A DNA stretch of 64,000 nucleotides from Mytilus edulis (Eukaryota > Mollusca > Bivalvia > Mytilida > Mytilidae), in NCBI RefSeq assembly GCF_963676685.1, contig NC_092345.1, positions 82,463,592-82,527,591 on the forward strand. The letters are read 5' to 3'. Shown piece by piece: positions 46,892-57,534 of the stretch. The notes beneath the pieces were generated by a model that saw nothing but the letters and a program-made list of their open reading frames with translations, was not told the origin of the DNA and made no database searches. Position numbers and translations under genes: made by a program. Position 1 is the stretch's first letter. Each line of letters starts with the position of its first letter.

Positions 46892-47731
46892 ATTTGATAT
46901 CAATCGATATCCAATTCGCACAAGTTGTTATACCTATATCTCTTATGTTTGTCTTTTTTTAGCCATGGCGTTGTCAGTTTATAATCGATCTACGAGTTTA
47001 ATTGTCCCTCTTATATCTTTTGTCCCTCTTTTATGTCAACACTCTCATTCCGCGAATCGTTGCAATAGTCTTTTGAACATTTTAGTATGACGTCATATGT
47101 TCTTTTCCGTTGTCAAAACTAACATTTTCATACTTTTTGTGTGCTTCAAAATGTAATACAAATGACATCATGAATATTGTTCGGTGAAAAGTGTGAGTGT
47201 TTTGTATATTATAGAATATGTCCGTTGCCATGGACGAAATGTACATCGTCGTAAATTTTAAAAGGCATCAATGGCATAACGAATAGCCAATTGAAATGTT
47301 GTAATAACATCTTATGATACTTGATAAGCCAATCAGATTAACGCAAATTACAGTATCACTTTTTCGTAACACACTTCGTGCGGTGTGATACGAGAAATAT
47401 CTATTCACGCAAGACATAGATAACAGGCCAGATAATGCTCACGTTAATAATTTTATACACAATAATCAATAAAGTATAACAGATATTTTTTTGGGGGTAT
47501 TACAAAAAAACATCACAAACTTTTCCTTCGCGACTATATACGCACGAAGAAGACAAACAACAATAAAAAAAACAGTCCTTGTAGCCCGACTTGGAAAAGA
47601 CACAACATTTGATGGGGTTACACAAGCATGATTGTCGTGCGCACATACCTCTTCTGTTAGCTACCTAAATCATATGCTGCCTTATTCGAATAAACAAAAT
47701 TAGGTGAAAAGACGAAAACAGCTGTGAATGA

Positions 47732-48994
47732 TTATGAAGTTCCTTGTACAACATCAATGATAAACATCAAATTGGAACCGATAAACATCATCATATAAGA
47801 TATAACGGAAATGCAATCAAATGTTTTCGAGACATCTTGCCACGTAATTTCTTTTTCATTTCTATGCGAATCGTCAACCTTCTCTTTCCTAAATAAAGCT
47901 TCATCTTTATCTTCATGTCTGCCAACCCCAGTACTTTGGCCGTCATGAACTCTGTTTTTAGCTCGACAACAAAGCTGGAATGTAACAATTTTCTTTATCC
48001 AATTTGGAATTGGCTCATCTTCCGATTTGAAATAAAATCTAGAGCTCACGATGACGGATCCTACAATTAAACCACTCATCATGAAATCAATCATAAGAAA
48101 TACACAAATTGCAGAAATTCTCGGTAAAGCGGTGGCCGGAAGTAGCTCTTGTGCTATAGTTAGATATAATACAACAGCCAATAAAAGAGTTACCGCAAAT
48201 CCAATCCTTTCTCCAGAGTCAGTTGGCAGGAGAAAGACACCAATGTTCAAAAGAACAAGAAAAACACACGGAAGTATTAAAGTCATCGTTAAGTACAGTG
48301 GACGTCTTTTGAAGTAGAATGTGAAATTTGTCATTGGTGTTCCTGTGGTATCTACTGTAACAGATGTATTACTTAGTTCCCATTCACTATTTATAGAATA
48401 AAAAGATGTCTGAATTGTTGAATTAAGAGCGTTAAACATAATGTCTTGAGCGGCATGTCCCCATGTTATTATAATCAAAGTACATTTTTGAGTATCAAAA
48501 GGAAAGTACGTTATATCGAAGCTGCAAGTGAACTTCAAATTTTGTCCCGGAAGCCATGTAACATGTCCATTATAATGCACATACAAGGGTAATTCATCCA
48601 TTCCAAACATTGCCATTTCTTGTGCACTATTTGAGTTTATCAGAGGAGGTTTCCAAATAACATTTTCAGGTAAAACAATATACTCTGCATTACCGTGATC
48701 GGCAGGGATCCATGCCATATTATTATCTGTCCATTGAATGTTAAAATAACCAGTTATAGAAACTGTTCCATCTACTTCATTAACATCCTGCAAATTTAGT
48801 AAATAAAAGTCTATAGATATTACTGTAGAACTGCTTAAATCTACCTCAGGTCTTAAGTGCTTGTTATGTCCTGAGGTAAGTGTTGTGTACAAAGAATCCA
48901 TATCCACAAAAGATGTTGCATCGGTAAGAGAAAGAAAACATACACATAGAATTACAAATTTACAACCAGCTTTTCGATTATTACTGAACTCCAT
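47732..48994 (-). CDS. Nicotinic-type Cys-loop receptor subunit A3 (intronless)
   Basis: A 420-residue subunit, colinear with A1 without gaps but with more substitutions. Signal peptide about 1-27; Cys-loop Cys157-Cys171 (SFDITYFPFDTQK between); Gly-Glu-Arg at 261-263; membrane segments as in A1. Residue 283 at M2 position 20' is Glu, against Ala in A1/A2 and Gly in B and the 57-kb gene; vertebrate alpha7 also has Glu here, in the outer charged ring. The loop C region has a shifted sequon (Asn-Phe-Thr). A 25-bp stretch near 48102-48126 is identical to gene B rather than A1, suggesting conversion or retained ancestry. The ORF is intact with an ATG start and is probably functional. Confidence 0.9.
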   Translation of the reverse strand: MEFSNNRKAGCKFVILCVCFLSLTDATSFVDMDSLYTTLTSGHNKHLRPEVDLSSSTVISIDFYLLNLQDVNEVDGTVSITGYFNIQWTDNNMAWIPADHGNAEYIVLPENVIWKPPLINSNSAQEMAMFGMDELPLYVHYNGHVTWLPGQNLKFTCSFDITYFPFDTQKCTLIIITWGHAAQDIMFNALNSTIQTSFYSINSEWELSNTSVTVDTTGTPMTNFTFYFKRRPLYLTMTLILPCVFLVLLNIGVFLLPTDSGERIGFAVTLLLAVVLYLTIAQELLPATALPRISAICVFLMIDFMMSGLIVGSVIVSSRFYFKSEDEPIPNWIKKIVTFQLCCRAKNRVHDGQSTGVGRHEDKDEALFRKEKVDDSHRNEKEITWQDVSKTFDCISVISYMMMFIGSNLMFIIDVVQGTS

Positions 48995-49503
48995 GGTATA
49001 TCAATTGATATTTATTATAATTGCTTTTCCAGTGCTACCTTCAACTTTTAAAAGTTCATCTAAGTAGTTCTTTCGCAATAGTAGTTAACGTTGATAATAA
49101 TTTAAAAGAATACAAGTGTATAATGCATTTAATTAAGTTAATGACCCCGTGTTTGCGTAGCATTAAACAATTACTATAGATAGCAAAATCTATTCGAACT
49201 TAACGGAGCTTTTAAATAAATTCTGAGCGACAACTTAATCTGAATGTATGTGATATTTGATAGAGTCATTTGTCATATAGACAACGTCATTCGATTCGTC
49301 AAAAAACAGGAACCGTTTGAAACTAAGTGTTTGGTTTGAAATTTGATCGCAAAATAAATGATAATCTGAATAGCAGTAACTACAATACAATAAAACAAAT
49401 TATATCACTTAAATTTTTCGTGGAACAAATAATATTTTGATAATTCTGTCTCATTTTTAGCTCACCTAGCCCAAAGTGCCAAGTGAGCTTTTTCCATCAC
49501 TTT

Positions 49504-49543
49504 GCGTCCGGCGTCCGGCGTCCGGCGTCCGGCGTCCGGCGTC
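49504..49543 (+). repeat. GCGTCCG minisatellite
   Basis: Nearly six tandem 7-bp units. Such arrays are typical near the start of this repeat family and are likely length-polymorphic. Confidence 0.85.
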
Positions 49544-50019
49544 GTTAACTTTTACAAAAACCTTCTCCTCTAAAAATACTGGGCCAAATTAAACCAAACT
49601 TGGCCACAATCATCCTTGGTGTATCTAGTTTTAAAAATGTGTCCGATGACCCGGCCAACCAACCAAGATGGCCTCCATGGCTAAAAGTAGATCATAGGGG
49701 TAAAATGCATTTTTTTGCCTTATAACTCAAAAACCAAAGCATTTAGAGCAAATCTGACATGGGTAAAATTATTTATCAGGTCAAGATCTATCTGCCCTGA
49801 AATTTTCAGATGAATCGAACAACCCGTTGTTGGGTTGCTGCCCCTAAATTGGTAATTTTAAGGAAATTTTACTGTTTTGGGTTATTATCTTGAATATTAT
49901 TATAGATAGAGATAAACTGTAAACAGCAATAATGTTCAGCAAAGTAAGATTTACAAATAAGTCTACATGACCGAAATGGTCAGTTGACCCCTTTACACAG
50001 CTACTTTTTCATAGGTACT

Positions 50020-50392
50020 ATTTCTGTACTAAACATTTGTAGTACTGGAAATTTACTTTTAATATTTAGTACTATTTTTTTACTTTAAAAATATTGTAAT
50101 ATTTAGGTACTTGTATTTTACAGTACTTGATTTGTACTAAATATTTTGGTACAAAAATAATACAATATTCCATGTTTGAAAATCATAATTTAAAGAGATT
50201 TGAAATAAGAAAAACTTTCAAAATGCTGAAAATGTAACGGTAGTAACCAAAAATCTAAAGTACTTAAATTTCAAGTACAAATTAAGTACTGTAAAAAACA
50301 GGTACCTAAATATTACAATAATTTTAAAGTAACAAAATAGTACTGAATATTAAAAGTAAATTTTCAGTACTACATATTTTTAGTACAGAAAT
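50020..50392. mobile_element. 373-bp MITE with about 125-bp inverted repeats
   Basis: The left arm starts ATTTCTGTACTAAAC and the right arm ends TTTAGTACAGAAAT; the arms remain complementary with few mismatches through GTAATATTTAGGTACTTG and AGTACTTGATTTGTACT. The centre (about 50165-50260) is unique. No coding capacity. It lies exactly between the two direct copies of a 240-bp segment, so the host repeat was duplicated around it or the MITE inserted at the junction. Confidence 0.75.
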
Positions 50393-51039
50393 CTGACTGG
50401 GTAAAATTGTTAATCAGGTCAAGATCTATCTGCCCTTAAATTTTCAGATGAATCGGACAACCTGTTGTTGGGTTGCTGCCCCTAAATTGGTAATTTTAAG
50501 GAAATTTTACTGTTTTGGGTTATTATCTTGAATATTATTATAGATAGAAATAAACTTTAAACAGCAATAATGTACAGCAAAGTAAGATTTACAAATAAGT
50601 CAAATGACTGATATGGTCAATTGACCCCCTAAGGAGTTATTGTCCTTTATAGTCAATTTTTAACCATTTTTATAAAATTTGTAAATTTTTACTAACATTT
50701 TCCACTGAAACTACTGGGCCAAGTTCATTATAGATAGAGATATCTGTAAGCAGCAAGAATGTTCAGTAAAGTAAGTAAGTACAAACACATCACCATCACC
50801 AAAACACATTTTTTTCATGAATCCATCTGGTTCCTTTGTTTAATATTCACATAGACCAAGGTGAGCGACACAGGCTCTTTAGAGCCTTTAGTATATATTT
50901 GCTTTTGCTACTAGACGGTAAGCAAACAAACATCAATGAATAAATATTTATATAATTTAAAAATTTTACTAAGAAATATTGACATGAAACGAAACTCGGA
51001 AAACGTACAAATTAATTGAGTGATGTTTGAAATTGACAG

Positions 51040-51290
51040 CCACAGGACAGTAACACGACAAAAAATCGTAGAGCAAACAAGGTGTATATGTCCAATTTTC
51101 CTCCCACGACACACGACAGCGCCACGATGCTCAAAATATCGTGCGACTGTCGTGCGAATGTCGTAAGACGATCACAGATGACCCGCGATTTGACCAAATT
51201 TTATGTCGTGGCGCTGCATATATGTGTCGTGGGTTCGTTGTGACCAGGGCTTTACTGCACGAGATGCGTATTTCGACAAATAATGTCTCT
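51040..51290. repeat. CGACA/TGTCG-rich insertion in A3
   Basis: About 250 bp with many CACGACA, TGTCGTG and CGTGCGACTGTCGTGCG words on both strands, giving local self-complementarity and a GC content above its surroundings. Absent at the matching site in A1/A2. Origin unknown; no coding frame of interest. Confidence 0.45.
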
Positions 51291-52375
51291 TCATTGATTC
51301 TCGAGGACAAAGTATTTGGACATTCAAAATCTAATACAAGCGTTTCTTGGAATTGATATTACAAAAACTGACATCATGTATAACCAAACTTAGACAAAAA
51401 TTCAGAGATCTGCATTTCCTTGGTTTCAAAAAAGTTAAATCGCAAAATACTAAACTTTAAAAAAAAAATCAAAACGAAAAGTCCCTATTAAACCAAATTG
51501 CAAAATCAAAACCTGAAACACATCAAACGAATAGATAACAACTGTCATAATCCTAAGATGGTATATACAGGCATTTTATCATGTAAAAAATGGTGGATTA
51601 AACAGGGTTTAATAGCTAGCTTAACCTCTTACTTGTATGAGAGTCGCATAAAGATCCATTATATTGACAACGATGTATGAACAAAACAAACAGACATAAT
51701 AGGTAAAAATGGGTAACAAATGGGAACAGCAGTTAACATTGTACTATTATATTATCCACTATTTAAAAAATACGTAAACAAATATTTACCATGGCACATT
51801 AATATCATGACGGGATGTATAAGTACAAAGCTACGTCATTTGTAACAAAGAAAACCAAAAAGTCATATAGACACGCCATTTCTTTCGTTTTTCAATACAT
51901 ATTTCACAAAAATAATTCGTATTTTCTGGTAAACATCGAAGTACTGAACTACTGGGCCGAGGATACATTTGAAGACCTACAGTCATGATTATACTAAACG
52001 ATGCCAATTAAAAAATAGTGCTTCTTTACAGAGGGTCCAAGATTACAAATAAACAATCAATGTATATCGATCTCATTCATATTGATCAAAATAAATTTGA
52101 ATTGACTAGTAAATGCAGGAGTTACAATTAAAAGTTTGAAAGGTTATTTAATGTACACTTGGGATTTTAAATATTTCATATCTGTTGTCTTTTGTTCAGG
52201 TAGTTCAATATCCGTGCAAATATTTCATTATTATTTAGGATAAGGTTTGACAAGTTATACAATTACTAATCGAGAGAGGTTTAACCGGAAGGATATTTTG
52301 AATATAGAAATTTTCATTCTTCTTCCATGTTCAAGAATATTTGACATTTCCAAGCGAGATAACCCAAAGGAGTAG

Positions 52376-52949
52376 GTCCGGTAAGGGCCGATTTTGGCCT
52401 CAAATTTCAGGTTTATCTAACGAAAGATTTTTGGCACTTTTTAAACACTTAAGTGTCTATTTCAATTGATTCAATTAGTTTATGTGACAGATTTTAACTG
52501 ATTAAGTCATTAAAAACCCTCCGATTCAAGCTAAAATATAAAAAATCTATCAAATATGCATAAAATCGTCACTTTTCAGATGGTTTTTGTCAAAAATGAA
52601 AGTGGCCGCATCCGTGTTCATCCTTAACCTTTATATATGTTATGTATTATCATCAAATGCAACTTACATTTCAATATTATGAATGAACACGAATGCGGCC
52701 ACTTTCATTTAAGACGGAAACTGTCTAAAATCTAACTAAAATGCTAAAATTGTGACTATTTCAGTAATTTAGCATGACTTCATGATGTTAGTACCCGATA
52801 TATGTGCATTGTAGTGTCAAAAACATCCCATATTTGTGTGACAGAAACATTCAACTTTCCAATAAATAACTAAAAAATTACATTTTCACAATTTTGCAAA
52901 ACTGCTTTATTTTGGGGCCAAAATGGGGTCTTACTGAACCTACTCCTTT
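52376..52949. mobile_element. 574-bp TIR element with a nested hairpin
   Basis: Starts AAAGGAGTAGGTCCGGTAAG and ends, inverted, CTTACTGAACCTACTCCTTT; the imperfect terminal inverted repeats run for about 40 bp. Inside, ATGAAAGTGGCCGCATCCGT (from 52596, 26-bp arm) pairs with 52683-52708 with one mismatch around a 61-base loop. Non-coding. I recall related sequences in mussel DNA. No clear target duplication. Confidence 0.65.
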
Positions 52950-53820
52950 ATTAAAGATTGTTTTTTTATAAAAAAAACCTCTGATAGTTCTAAATTGCTC
53001 ACCGAGATATAATTTATTATAACACGTGATATCTCGTATGTGTATTTTAATTAAGTCTTCATAATTCTGGTAAATTGACATAACCTCGGTTTTGAATGTA
53101 TCTGAGTTATTCTATTGTTCATTTTTTTTATCGAATTATATCATGGTCATGCACGGTATATCAAATTCATAAACAAAATACGTAATCTTGATACATTTTT
53201 CTGTATCAAATCTCTTAAAATTCGATAGAACTTTCAATAACAATTACAACTTTTTAATTCTAAATGATGAAATTGGGCAAAACAGAAACTTTTATAAAGT
53301 CAACCTTTCTATTATGTCGATCCATTTGTATACTGTACATACGACATCTGTCGAACGGAGGTTTGCAGTATGCATTTCAAAATGCAGTTGACAACAGAAA
53401 ACATTGATTTAAAAAAGAAATGTCTTGATAAATTGATTGTTTCATCATTTTTCAATCTTATCTGCTATGTCTGCGACGATAAATGGAATTTTTATGATTT
53501 TTGTAAAGTCAAAGGTACAATAACGGTAACCACAATAGAAACATAGGGGGAATTAAAATGGCCAATGACAACAGTAAACGCTGACTTAAAATTATTATTT
53601 TTTTAAGAATCATATTTGGAAATCCTTCTAAAATTTCACTTGCTATGGACGTTTAAGGTAAAAAAAGATATATTGCAAATTATAACAGGGTATAAGTGTT
53701 TCCCGTTTAAATCAAGGATAACTATTTATACGATTTGTCAATGACATATAATGTAAAAAATTAAATGTCCTTCGTTCTTGTGTATGATCGCTCCAGATCA
53801 AGAAAAAAAAACATGAATAA
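52950..53820. other. Gene-free AT-rich stretch in A3
   Basis: Not matched in A1/A2. I find no recognisable domain, RNA gene or terminal repeat. Short ATG frames (for example near 53188-53391) show no family features. Confidence 0.4.
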
Positions 53821-54364
53821 TGAGGACCTCAGGTGCAGGTATAACACTAAATAATTCTGTTTTAAGGAGTAATCTCGGTTATTCATATAATTGTGTGCCG
53901 TACCATGCTCATTATCGGAATATCTCACACACACCAGCATCACGAATACTACAGGAAAACACGTTCTTGGGTAATGCCAAAATGACAAACATTTTACTAT
54001 CTCGACTGTTGTTACCAATGCTATTTGATTCAGTCTCTTAGAATATGACATGACATGTAAATGATAGGATATATAACTAAGTAAACATTGTTTATCATCA
54101 GTCTTCGTTCATTGATAAAAAGTCTTTTGTCTCCATATTCAATTAATATATGTTCTTATTAATTCAAATGATCTTTTATTCACTTTTAATATACTCTTCC
54201 TTCATTAGTTAATACAAAAAAAAAACCTAAAAGAAAGAATATGTACAGTTGGTCAACTAACATCCATCTAACATTATTACCGATTTCGTCATGAATCTGG
54301 TGGCTACATTTAAGCTGGATATATACAAGATACGTATCGTGTGAACCACCTGGTCTTGATTTGA

Positions 54365-54800
54365 GAGTCATTGATGAGGTGTTTTTTTTAGGTTAAACGC
54401 GCGTCTGGCTAAAAAATTCAATCCTGGTATCTATGATGAGTTTATTAACAACCACTTGGTCGATGTCACTGCTGGTGGAGTTTTAATTCCCAGAGGGTAT
54501 CACCAGCCCAGTAGTGAGCACTCATGTGTTGACTTGAGTTATCATTGATATGTTCATAATTATAAATTAGCTGTTATTAAAACTGATTTTTTGAAATACT
54601 AAAGCTTTTCTACCCCAGGAATAGATTACCTTAGCTGTGTTTGGCAAAACTTTTAGAAATTTTTGGTCGTCAATGCTCTTCAACTTCGTACTTAATTTTG
54701 TTTTTAACATATTTTTATTCGAGCGTCACTGATGAGTCTTTTGTAGACGAAACGCAAGTCTGACGCAAATAAAAAATTTCAATCCTAGTATCTATGTTGA
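54365..54800 (+). mobile_element. Retrozyme-like element, A3 copy, with two ribozyme sites
   Basis: A decayed hammerhead at 54365-54410 (TTGATGA core, broken stem II) is followed by the retrozyme body and a second hammerhead at 54724-54765. The distance between predicted cleavage sites (C54405 to C54760) is 355 nt. A1/A2 kept the first ribozyme and lost the second by deletion, so together the copies document a two-ribozyme ancestor. Confidence 0.7.
54724..54765 (+). ncRNA. Hammerhead ribozyme, A3 second copy, core intact but stem III mutated
   Basis: CGTCA, CTGATGA, GTCT-TTTGT-AGAC, GAAA, CGCAAG, TC, TGACG. Stem I is fully Watson-Crick (CGUCA with UGACG). Stem III has lost its palindrome (CGCAAG instead of CGCGCG), which should weaken or abolish cleavage even though the catalytic core is conserved. 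Confidence 0.75.
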
Positions 54801-54894
54801 GTTTATTTAATACATACTAGCTAGTTCGAATTCACCCCAAGTGTGTGTGTTATTTATTATGTGTATCAAGTTTATATGAAAAAAAAAGATTTTG

Positions 54895-55495
54895 TATGAC
54901 TGCCAATTATACAACTATCTACCGAAGTTCAAATCAATTGGATGTAGGCAACCGTACGGCTTCATGAATGAGAAAAACACATATCGAATAGTCGGCTATA
55001 AAAGGCCTGACATATTAAATATTAAACAATTCAATTGAGGAAACCAACGGCCTAATTTCTAACAACACAATTACCAATATATACTTAACAACATAAGTAC
55101 AAATGAAATTTTAAAATTATTATATATCATGTATATGGTCAAATGTGGTGTATAAATGTATTACTAAATATACGTCTATTAAAACGTTTAAACCCACTGC
55201 ATTTGTTTGTACCTGTCCTTAGTCAGGAACCTGATGTTCAGTGGTTGTCGTTTGTTGATGTGGCATATAAGTGTTTCTGTTTTCTTGGTTTTTTGCATAG
55301 ATTAGACCGTTGGTTTTCGTGTTTGAATGGTTTTATACTACTCTTTGTTTTAGGGGGGGGGGGGGGGGGGAATTTATAGCTTGCGTTTGGTCGAAGATTA
55401 GGCTTCGTGTTGAACTTCATGCTTTACTTTTAAAAATTATGACTTGGATGGAGAGTTGTCTCATTGGCACTCATACTACATCTTCTAATATCTAT
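54895..55495. repeat. R4 inverted pair, A3 copy, with G-run
   Basis: Diverged copy of 6195-6810, including an ACCTGTCCTTAGTCAGGAAC word and, at about 55353-55370, an uninterrupted run of about 18 G. The run replaces a short TTTTTTTTCGGGATGGGGG segment in A1 and may be an assembly weak spot. Confidence 0.55.
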
Positions 55496-56217
55496 CTAAA
55501 AATAAGTAGTCCAAGCAGGACTATACCATTATAGTGATTTTTCATTGGAACATCACTTATATAAATCAGGACATTTATTTTGTTTAAAAAAAAGAAAATG
55601 TTGCTATAAAGACATTGATTAACTTATTCATGCTTTTTTTTATTTGAAAAAAGTAAAATGACAAAAAAACTGAACTCAGAGGAAAATCCAATCGGAAAGT
55701 CCATAATCACATGGCAAAATCAAATGACAAAACACTTCAAAAACGAATGATACATTCCCTATAATATTTGCAAAATTTGACAAGTTTTCAAAACATTTTA
55801 TCTTGTTTGGCCACAATTGAATCTTCACGTCCTGTTCTTGTAAGACTTGATGATTTTATATATGCTGTGTTGAATTTTGGACCTTTAAAGGGTTTAGGAT
55901 AAGATATTTTTTACATTCTATCGATTGTACGTGATTAAATGTTGGTTTTGCATTAATCAATTTATACAACTATAACGGTTATTACAATTTCTCCCTTTAG
56001 ATTTTAACCTAAACATTGTTTTCGTCTAAATTATATGACGTTATACAAATACAGTGCAAATTTACGGAACAAATCATTTAATTCTGTTGATAAACTAATA
56101 ATAGCATTTTAGTATGAATTAATATCAGGTTTTCAAATATTTATTTAACTTAATTATTCAATTCATTATTAATGAGTACATTAATGATTTTTATCTTTAT
56201 GATGTAGTCAATGTGAA

Positions 56218-56275
56218 ACGCGCGTCTGGCGTATGTACAAAATTTAGTCCTGGTATCTATGATGAGTTTATTTTC
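56218..56275 (+). mobile_element. 58-bp retrozyme scrap inserted in A3
   Basis: A1/A2 read GTAGTCAATGTTTCATCATC here; A3 has an extra piece starting GAAACGCGCGTCTGGCGTAT and ending ATGATGAGTTTATT. It begins precisely at the GAAA core of the hammerhead and crosses the cleavage site. Its absence from A1/A2 shows a separate insertion or conversion event. Confidence 0.7.
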
Positions 56276-56625
56276 ATCATCAGTCATGATTTTTAACCTT
56301 ATATTAATTTGACTGTCGATTTTTTCCCCTGCTAAAGCTCTGGATGCTACTTGACGAGTGAATGTGAACTCCGCAGATTTTGGCTGTCTTAATTATTAGC
56401 GTAGAGTGTTAAAGATGACTTGTTTCCTCTTTTTAACGGAAAAAGAGGCATCGTTTTATTTTTTCCGCTTTGTCTATCATTATGTTTTTGTTATAGGGGA
56501 CAAAAGATGCAGAAGATACTATGGGTACATTCAAAACTCATAAGTCGAAGACACAGTAACAATACCTTAACAAAAAAATCAATGATGACAAAAAGACAAA
56601 AAAGTTCACAAGTAAATATAACGGA

Positions 56626-57020
56626 AATTGATGAGACTGTCATCAAAGTGAGAGGGTTAGCGCTATAAAACCAGGTTTAATACACCATTTTCTACATTTG
56701 AAAATGCCTGTACCAAGTCAGGAATATAAAAGATAAAGATAAAAGATAAAGATATTTTATTTCTAATCATAGGGCTCATAACAAGCATGTAATCACATAA
56801 AGTAAAAATAAAAAGCCTTCTCTCCCATTCGCATACACTCACACATACAACTATCGTTCTGATTAAGAATGATTGATTAAACAGTACAACATGTAAATGA
56901 AAAATAAAATACAGATAAAAATACAGACACAAATGTATTTTTTTAAGGAGAGTCAGTTACCTACATTGAATATGACAGTTCTTGTCCATTCGTTTTTAAT
57001 TAAGGTTCATACTCCGTCGG
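56626..57020 (-). repeat. Repeat R2 (inverted) split by a 246-bp insertion
   Basis: R2 sequence (GCGCTATAAAACCAGGTTTA ... TGCCTGTACCAAGTCAGGAA) is interrupted after GAATAT (56722-56727) and resumes after a second GAATAT (56968-56973) with GACAGTTCTTGTCCATTCG. The insert (56728-56973) begins with AAAGATA-type tandem units, a likely retroposon tail on the minus strand. A 6-bp target duplication supports transposition. No gene in 57021-57534. Confidence 0.6.
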
Positions 57021-57534
57021 CAAACTTGACATGCAGGATTTTGGTGTATTCTTTTTGTATTCTTTTTGTTATATAACTCCTCCAGCCTCCAGTATTCTAC
57101 TTTTATTGTTATACATCCTTTGTTTCATTCTTTTTATTTGAACGTTTCTGTTGAAGGCAACGCAATGGAAAGCATTGTTTTCATTTTATGACAGCACATT
57201 GAACCGCCTTACAAGTCCCTCTATCTAAATACTCAAATGAATTTCCTGTAGTAAACTTACTTGATCTTTAATCATAAGTTTATTAAAAATGATTACAAAA
57301 CATTTGTTTAATATATTATATTGATAATGCCCACGTCAGTTTAGGTTATTTAATGAGAACGATTAACTTGAAAAATATAATAAGTTGTTTTCATAGTACT
57401 ATTATTTTTAATCGAATACACTCGTTATTATACAAACATATCGTTTATAACTAAGCGACAAGGTTTGTAACAAATTCTATTTTAACTTGGAACGTTTAGA
57501 TATTTGTTTTTTTTCTTTCTCTTTTATCGATATA

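Larger units (their letters stand above)
49458..50888 (+). repeat. Bivalve TAGCTCACC-type repeat with internal duplication
   Basis: Opens TAGCTCACCTAGCCCAAAGT and closes GGTGAGCGACACAGGCTCTT TAGAGCC, ends I recognise from a widespread molluscan repeat. Near the start is a GCGTCCG tandem repeat (49504-49543, nearly six units). A segment of about 240 bp (49746-49994) is repeated at 50390-50632, with a MITE between the two copies. The whole block is absent from A1/A2. Non-coding. Confidence 0.6.
45837..56615. repeat. Segmental duplication unit A, copy 3 (older)
   Basis: Aligns with units A1/A2 but with many substitutions and large indels. It keeps an HPRT-like exon (46788-46891) lost from A1/A2, and lacks the R3 insertion and the 1.2-kb palindrome block. 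It has gained a TAGCTCACC-type repeat (49458-50888), a CGACA-rich segment (51040-51290), a TIR element (52376-52949) and a retrozyme scrap (56218-56275). Similarity ends near 56615. Confidence 0.85.
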
